A stretch of DNA of 64,000 nt from Actinoplanes sp. KI2 (GTDB taxonomy: Bacteria > Actinomycetota > Actinomycetes > Mycobacteriales > Micromonosporaceae). Position 1 is the stretch's first letter. Each line of letters starts with the position of its first letter. Under the pieces are notes generated by a model that was not told the origin of the DNA, ran no database searches, and saw only the letters and a program-made list of their open reading frames with translations. Positions 59,751 through 64,000 of the stretch are shown here, in pieces. A program made the position numbers and the translations under genes. Location: positions 1-64,000 of the forward strand of contig NZ_JAOSZE010000019.1 in the NCBI RefSeq assembly GCF_025630775.1. The letters are read 5' to 3'.

Positions 59751-61118
59751 GTGCGCAACCGGCTGGTCGGCACCTATGTGCTGCTGCTGTGCATGGTGCT
59801 GGTCGCCCTCGAGGTGCCGTTCGCGATCGCGCTGAGCAACCGGGAGACCGAGCGGGTGGTCGCCGACCGGCTCGCCGACGCCACCCGGTTCGCGTCACTG
59901 GCGGCGCCGGCCCTGCGCAGCGGCCGGCTCGAATCGCTCAAGGACGAGCTGCGCAGCTACTACGCGTTGTACGGGATCGCCACCATGCTGGTCGACCAGG
60001 ACCAGCGCGTGCTCAGCGTGTTCGGCTCCCCGGCGACCGATTTTGACACCACGGTCCGCGGCGCTCTCGCCGGCCGGCAGGTCAGCACCCCGTCCACCCT
60101 GTGGCCGTGGGAGTCGCAGCGGCTGATCGTCGCGGTGCCGGTCAGCGACGGTGGCGCGGTGCTCGGCAGCGTGCTGCTCGCCTCGCCCACCGGGCACGCC
60201 CGGCGCTCCGAGGTCGTCTCCTGGCTGTCCCTGGGCATCGGCGGGCTCCTCGCGGTGGCCGCCTGCATCGCCACCGCGTACTGGCTGGCCGGCTGGGTGT
60301 TGCGGCCGGTGACCAGGCTGGACGCGGCGGCCCACGAGATCGCGGCCGGGGACAGCGCGGCCCGGGTGCAGCCCGGCCTGGGCCCGCCGGAACTGCGCCG
60401 GCTGTCGGCCAGCTTCAACGAGATGGCCGACGCGGTGGCCGAGTCGCTGGAGCGGCAGCGGTCGTTCGTCGCGCACGCCTCGCATCAGCTGCGCAACCCG
60501 CTGACCGTGCTGCGCCTGCGGATCGAGGACCTGGGCGGTCGCCTCTCGTCGTCCTCGGCCCGCGACGACCACGCCCTGGCGCTGGCCGAAACCGATCGCT
60601 TTGCCGACGTGCTGGACGGGCTGCTCGCGCTGGCCCGGGCGGAACGCGGCCGCCTCGCGGTGATCGAAGTGGACGCCACGGCCGTGACCATGAACCGGGC
60701 CGAGGCCTGGCGGCCACTCACCGAGCGGCGAAAGGTCGAGCTGGTCACCACGGCACCGTCCGCCCCGCTGCCGGGCCGGTTCGTCGCGACCGCCCTCGAC
60801 CAGGCGCTGGACGCGCTGATCGACAACGCCATCAAGTTCACGCCGGCCGGCGGGCGGGTCGAGGTGACCGCCGCGGCGTCCGAGGGCGGGGTGGCGATTT
60901 GCGTACGCGACTCGGGTCCCGGGATGACCGAGGAGCAGTGCCGGCTGGCCACCGAGCGGTTCTGGCGCGCCCCCGACGCCCAGAACGTCGACGGCGCGGG
61001 CCTCGGCCTGTCCATCGTCGCGGTCCTGATCGAGGCCTCCGGCGGGCGGTTCACGCTGGCCCCCGCGGACGGGGGCGGCCTGGAGGCGCGGATCTGGGGA
61101 CCAGGCCCCACCACCTGA
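59751..61118 (+). CDS. Sensor histidine kinase
   Basis: A 455-residue membrane kinase. One helix at 5-25 and another near 160-185 flank an extracytoplasmic sensor domain of about 130 residues. HAMP-like LDAAAHEIAAGDSAARV follows, then the H-box FVAHASHQLRNPLTVLRLR (His about 245). The ATPase domain has the N-box DNAIKFTPAGG, VRDSGPGM and GAGLGLSIVAVLIEASGG. It should phosphorylate the regulator encoded just before. With the TAXI protein as possible ligand receptor it may regulate the upstream dehydrogenase (inference). Confidence 0.94.
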   Translation: MRNRLVGTYVLLLCMVLVALEVPFAIALSNRETERVVADRLADATRFASLAAPALRSGRLESLKDELRSYYALYGIATMLVDQDQRVLSVFGSPATDFDTTVRGALAGRQVSTPSTLWPWESQRLIVAVPVSDGGAVLGSVLLASPTGHARRSEVVSWLSLGIGGLLAVAACIATAYWLAGWVLRPVTRLDAAAHEIAAGDSAARVQPGLGPPELRRLSASFNEMADAVAESLERQRSFVAHASHQLRNPLTVLRLRIEDLGGRLSSSSARDDHALALAETDRFADVLDGLLALARAERGRLAVIEVDATAVTMNRAEAWRPLTERRKVELVTTAPSAPLPGRFVATALDQALDALIDNAIKFTPAGGRVEVTAAASEGGVAICVRDSGPGMTEEQCRLATERFWRAPDAQNVDGAGLGLSIVAVLIEASGGRFTLAPADGGGLEARIWGPGPTT

Positions 61119-61277
61119 GGATCCCCAGCGCCGCCCGCCGCCCCACACGCCGGCCGCGTAGATTTCGTGGATCGCGACCCGGAGGGGCAACGTCCTCGCG
61201 TGCTGACTCGAACTCGGCGGATTGAATGTGGGCCGGATCAACGGCATTCGGCGGGAGCGTCGCAGTAGCGTGGCGGT

Positions 61278-62255
61278 GTGCCGCTGAAAGCCGATCTGAC
61301 CAGCGATGATCTGACCTCGATCCGGGAGTCCGCCCTGGGCACGGCCGATCCGCTCGGCATCGCCGCCGAGCTGGCGGACGCGGTCGATACCGGGCGGCTC
61401 GCCGACATGGCCGACGCCGGGGCGGCGCTGACGCTCGCCGCCGAGATCGCCGAGAGCCGGTCGAAGCTCGACGCCGCGCTCCGGTATGCCGCGCGGGCCG
61501 TCGAGGCGTACGGGGACCGGGTGGACGGCGAGGTCGTGAACGCCCGGGCGGTGCACGCCCGCATCCTGTTCCGGGCCGGCCGCGCCGACGAGGCGATGGC
61601 CACGGTGGAGCCGCTGCGGCCGCAGCTCACCGAGTATCCGGAGGCGGCCGCCTACGTCAGCGCGGCGCTGGCCGCCGGCGGGCGGCTCCAGCTTGCCGAG
61701 GAGTGGCTGACCGAGGCGCTGCGGTCGGCGCTCGCGGCCCGGGGCGAGCCGACCGAGCCGGACGGTGTCCTCTTCTTCCTGCTGCAGCAGCGGCACCGGG
61801 TGCGGCACGCGCTCCGCCTGCCGCACGACCAGCACGACGACCTCGCCGAGAAGCTGGAGACCCGGCTGGCGAACTCGGCGGCCCCCGCGGCCGCCGATGA
61901 CCTGCTGTTCTTCCCGAGGGACGAGCTGGCGCGGGCGCTGGCCCAATGGCCGGGGCTGGCCTCGGCGTACGGCGCGGACTGGGACGAGCACCGGGCGCGC
62001 CTGGAGCGTGAGCTGACCCGGCAGGCCGGAGCGGGACAGGCCGGGCTGGGGTTGCTGCCGGGAACGGTGGCCGGTCTGACCGCGTTCGCGGGCGGCGACG
62101 GCGACCCGGCCGACCCGAGGACGCGGGCCGGCTACGCGAGCCGGATCGCCTCGGGAAGCGGCCAGATCCCGTGGCCGCCGGAGCGGAACGGGGCGTGCTG
62201 GTGCGGGTCGGGCCTCAAGTACAAGAAGTGCTGCCTCCCCCGCGGCCGTCGCTAG
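61278..62255 (+). CDS. SEC-C motif protein with helical repeat region
   Basis: A 325-residue protein. Residues 20-160 are helical, TPR-like (AAEIAESRSKLDAALRYAAR, AVHARILFRAGRADEAMATV). The C-terminus is a SEC-C zinc finger, CWCGSGLKYKKCCLP, as on SecA and many small actinobacterial proteins. It may be a cytoplasmic adaptor. The GTG at 61278 is used. Its stop overlaps that of the convergent propeller gene. Confidence 0.85.
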   Translation: MPLKADLTSDDLTSIRESALGTADPLGIAAELADAVDTGRLADMADAGAALTLAAEIAESRSKLDAALRYAARAVEAYGDRVDGEVVNARAVHARILFRAGRADEAMATVEPLRPQLTEYPEAAAYVSAALAAGGRLQLAEEWLTEALRSALAARGEPTEPDGVLFFLLQQRHRVRHALRLPHDQHDDLAEKLETRLANSAAPAAADDLLFFPRDELARALAQWPGLASAYGADWDEHRARLERELTRQAGAGQAGLGLLPGTVAGLTAFAGGDGDPADPRTRAGYASRIASGSGQIPWPPERNGACWCGSGLKYKKCCLPRGRR

Positions 62256-63472
62256 CGAAGGATGCCGGTGTGGCCCAGTGAGTAGCGGCCCGGCTGCGGC
62301 CAGACGCACAGGCCGTGCGGCTGCCGGCCGACCTTGATGCGGGCGAGCAGGCGCCCGGTGGTGGTGTCGATGGCGTACACCTCGGCGTGGTAGCGGCCGG
62401 AGAGCCAGAGCACCTTGCCGTCGGCGGAGACGCCGCCCATGTCGGGGCTGGTGGCGCCGGGCAGCTTCCACTTCTTGACCACCTTGCGGGTGGCGAAGCT
62501 GATCAGCGAGATGCTGCCCTCGCCCCGGTTGGCGACGTACAGGAACTTCGAGTCGCGGCTGGGATAGAGGCCGTGCGCGCCGTCGCCGGTCGGCATGAAC
62601 GTCGGGGTGGTGAACCGGTCGCCGTCGAGGATCCAGACGCCGCTGGTCTGCATGTCCGCGACGTACCAGGTCCGGCCGTCCGGCGAGATCTTGATGTCCT
62701 GCGGCATCGGGTTCTCGCCGGGCAGGTGGATCTGGCCGACGACCCGGTGCGCGAGCGTGTCAACCTTGATGAGGTCGCCGGAGAACTCGCAGGTCACGAT
62801 GAAGTACCGGCCGTCCGGGGAGAAGTCGGCGTGGTTCACGCCGGCGCACTTGACCGGGAGCACGTCCCGGACCGCCATGGTGTGCGGGTCGCGGAAGACG
62901 ATCTCCTTCTGCTTCTCCTCCATCACCATGGCGAACTTGCCGTCGGGGGTGAAATAGAGGTTGTACGGGTCCTCCACCCGGACGGCTTTGCCGAAGCGGC
63001 CGGTGACCGGGTCGATCGGGGTCAGCTGGTTGCCGGTGTCGTCGTTCACCCACAGTGTCCGGAGATCCCAGGCGGGCACCACGTGCTGCGGTCCCCGCCC
63101 GACCGGGACGGTGCGCAGCACCCGGTACGTCCGCGGGTCGATCACGGTGACCGTGTTGCTGTCCAGGTTGGGCACGTACACCAGCGACCTGTCCCGGCGG
63201 ACCACCGGGGCGAGCTCGTTGGGCCGGTCGGCGGCGTAGAGGTCGTTCGCGGCCAGCGGCGGCGGCATCCCGGGCAGCAGGTGCGCCGGCGCCACCGCGT
63301 CGGCGGTGGACTGCGGCGCGGCGGGCGCGGACGAGCCCGCGACCCAGGTGTCGGCCGGGCGGGGCTGACCGGCCGCCTGCACCACGGAGCAGCCCGCGAC
63401 CGTCGGCGCCGTCAGCAGAAGGGCTACACCCAGGATGGTCCGGAGGCACGCACGGCCGAGCGGACTGGTCAC
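62252..63472 (-). CDS. Seven-bladed beta-propeller lipoprotein (YncE-like)
   Basis: A 406-residue exported lipoprotein. The signal TILGVALLLTAPTVAGCSVV has a lipobox (AGC) at about residue 27. After a spacer the propeller shows YVPNLDSNTVTVIDPRTYRV, YFTPDGKFAMVMEEKQKEIV, NHADFSPDGRYFIVTCEFSG, DIKISPDGRTWYVADMQTSG and LYVANRGEGSISLISF, the YVTN-type repeat. The role is unknown; related proteins bind partner proteins or DNA. The GTG at 63472 follows GGGGGATCAT. No neighbour explains it. Confidence 0.88.
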   Translation of the reverse strand: MTSPLGRACLRTILGVALLLTAPTVAGCSVVQAAGQPRPADTWVAGSSAPAAPQSTADAVAPAHLLPGMPPPLAANDLYAADRPNELAPVVRRDRSLVYVPNLDSNTVTVIDPRTYRVLRTVPVGRGPQHVVPAWDLRTLWVNDDTGNQLTPIDPVTGRFGKAVRVEDPYNLYFTPDGKFAMVMEEKQKEIVFRDPHTMAVRDVLPVKCAGVNHADFSPDGRYFIVTCEFSGDLIKVDTLAHRVVGQIHLPGENPMPQDIKISPDGRTWYVADMQTSGVWILDGDRFTTPTFMPTGDGAHGLYPSRDSKFLYVANRGEGSISLISFATRKVVKKWKLPGATSPDMGGVSADGKVLWLSGRYHAEVYAIDTTTGRLLARIKVGRQPHGLCVWPQPGRYSLGHTGILR

Positions 63473-64000
63473 ATGATCCCCCACGAAACGGGGTCGCCGT
63501 GGCGGTCGGCGACCTTCGTGGTGGAACCGTAGGACAGCCGGGCAAGACACGGCGACCCGCTTCCGTGGGAGTGTCATCACATCGGCTGACACCCGCTCAG
63601 CCACGTTGCTACTGACCGTCCAGATGGCACGAGCAGGTGATGCCCTCGCTGATCCGGGTGAAACCGGCGGAGTTCGTGGAGCGGCTCGCCACGCCATCCA
63701 GGCCGGCGGTCATCCACCCGGGTGACCGGCCACGGGTGAGGCCGGCCCCGGCCGGCGGCGACGGGTTCGACGCCGAGGGCCGACCGGGAGCGGGCGCGCT
63801 CATCTCGTACGGGGATGCCCGTCCGTCCAGACCTCGCCGCCACAGGTTTCAGCGCAGGCCGTTCAGATACTTCTCGACCATCTCCTCCGGATGGCGACGT
63901 CGGTGCGGGTGCCGACTCGCCCGCGGCCGGCGATGAAGCAGGGAGGGCGCGACCGGCCCCCGCCTGGTAAATCACTCGGGCCCGGCGGCCTGGTGAGCTA
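63473..64000. other. Right-edge region without a supported gene
   Basis: Several short frames exist but none is convincing. On the minus strand, HPEEMVEKYLNGLR followed by a TGA at 63851-63849 may be the end of a lost gene. A 34-codon minus-strand frame from the ATG at 63711 (ending near 63609) has a Ser/Thr/Cys-rich tail (GITCSCHLDGQ). Neither has a good ribosome binding site. Confidence 0.4.

Overview
This is a very GC-rich chromosomal segment with strong G/C bias at third codon positions, many GTG starts, and gene after gene overlapping by ATGA, GTGA or TGATG. Gene content (ECF42 and SnoaL-fused ECF sigma factors, DUF6582, an F420-type reductase, a HelD-like helicase, a CebR-type operator, GH6-CBM2 cellulase, GH51 arabinofuranosidase) points to a soil filamentous actinobacterium, most likely Micromonosporaceae (Actinoplanes-like). 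The genus is inferred from content only. No rRNA, tRNA, insertion sequence, prophage or CRISPR array was recognised.

Layout. 1-8260: a membrane protein running off the left edge, a 48-bp tandem-repeat block, a SnoaL-fused ECF sigma factor, a P-loop kinase-like protein, a GNAT acetyltransferase, an internally deleted serine-hydrolase pseudogene, an ECF42 sigma factor coupled to its DGPF/YCII partner, and a SnoaL-like gene divergent from a TetR regulator. 8335-13041: a membrane-anchored discoidin-domain protein and a tightly overlapping four-gene cluster of two multi-pass membrane proteins, an exported membrane protein and a cupredoxin-like lipoprotein; this is the best candidate here for an undescribed system. 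13191-19202: a LacI regulator divergent from an ABC importer plus GH51 arabinofuranosidase. 19295-21536: a DUF2278 protein, a small basic protein, gene debris and repeats. 21537-25314: the araBDA operon with two LacI-type operators. 25430-26151: a large block of short tandem repeats. 26152-36246: TetR/MMPL exporter, F420-type reductase, a CotH-kinase/propeller pair, an FAD oxidoreductase divergent from TetR, and a HelD-like RNA-polymerase-associated helicase.

36541-45100: a PTS-dependent dihydroxyacetone kinase (dhaK, dhaL and a DhaM-HPr-EI fusion), type I modification genes hsdM-hsdS without hsdR, and a secreted GH6 cellulase behind a perfect CebR operator. 45238-53129: an oxidative L-fucose (or similar 6-deoxysugar) pathway with fuconate dehydratase, a ribose-type ABC importer, mutarotase, aldo/keto reductase, lactonase and a FadR-type regulator; a shared motif precedes its two transcription units. 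53188-64000: small conserved proteins, a phosphotransferase, a TAXI solute-binding lipoprotein followed by a large FAD/Fe-S D-lactate-type dehydrogenase and a two-component system, a SEC-C protein and a beta-propeller lipoprotein.

The common theme is plant-polymer sugar use: cellulose, arabinan, fucose and triose, each with its own regulator. A second theme is structural. Short tandem duplications sit again and again at gene ends, several of them including the stop codon of the adjacent gene, as if gene termini in this genome are continually being copied in tandem.
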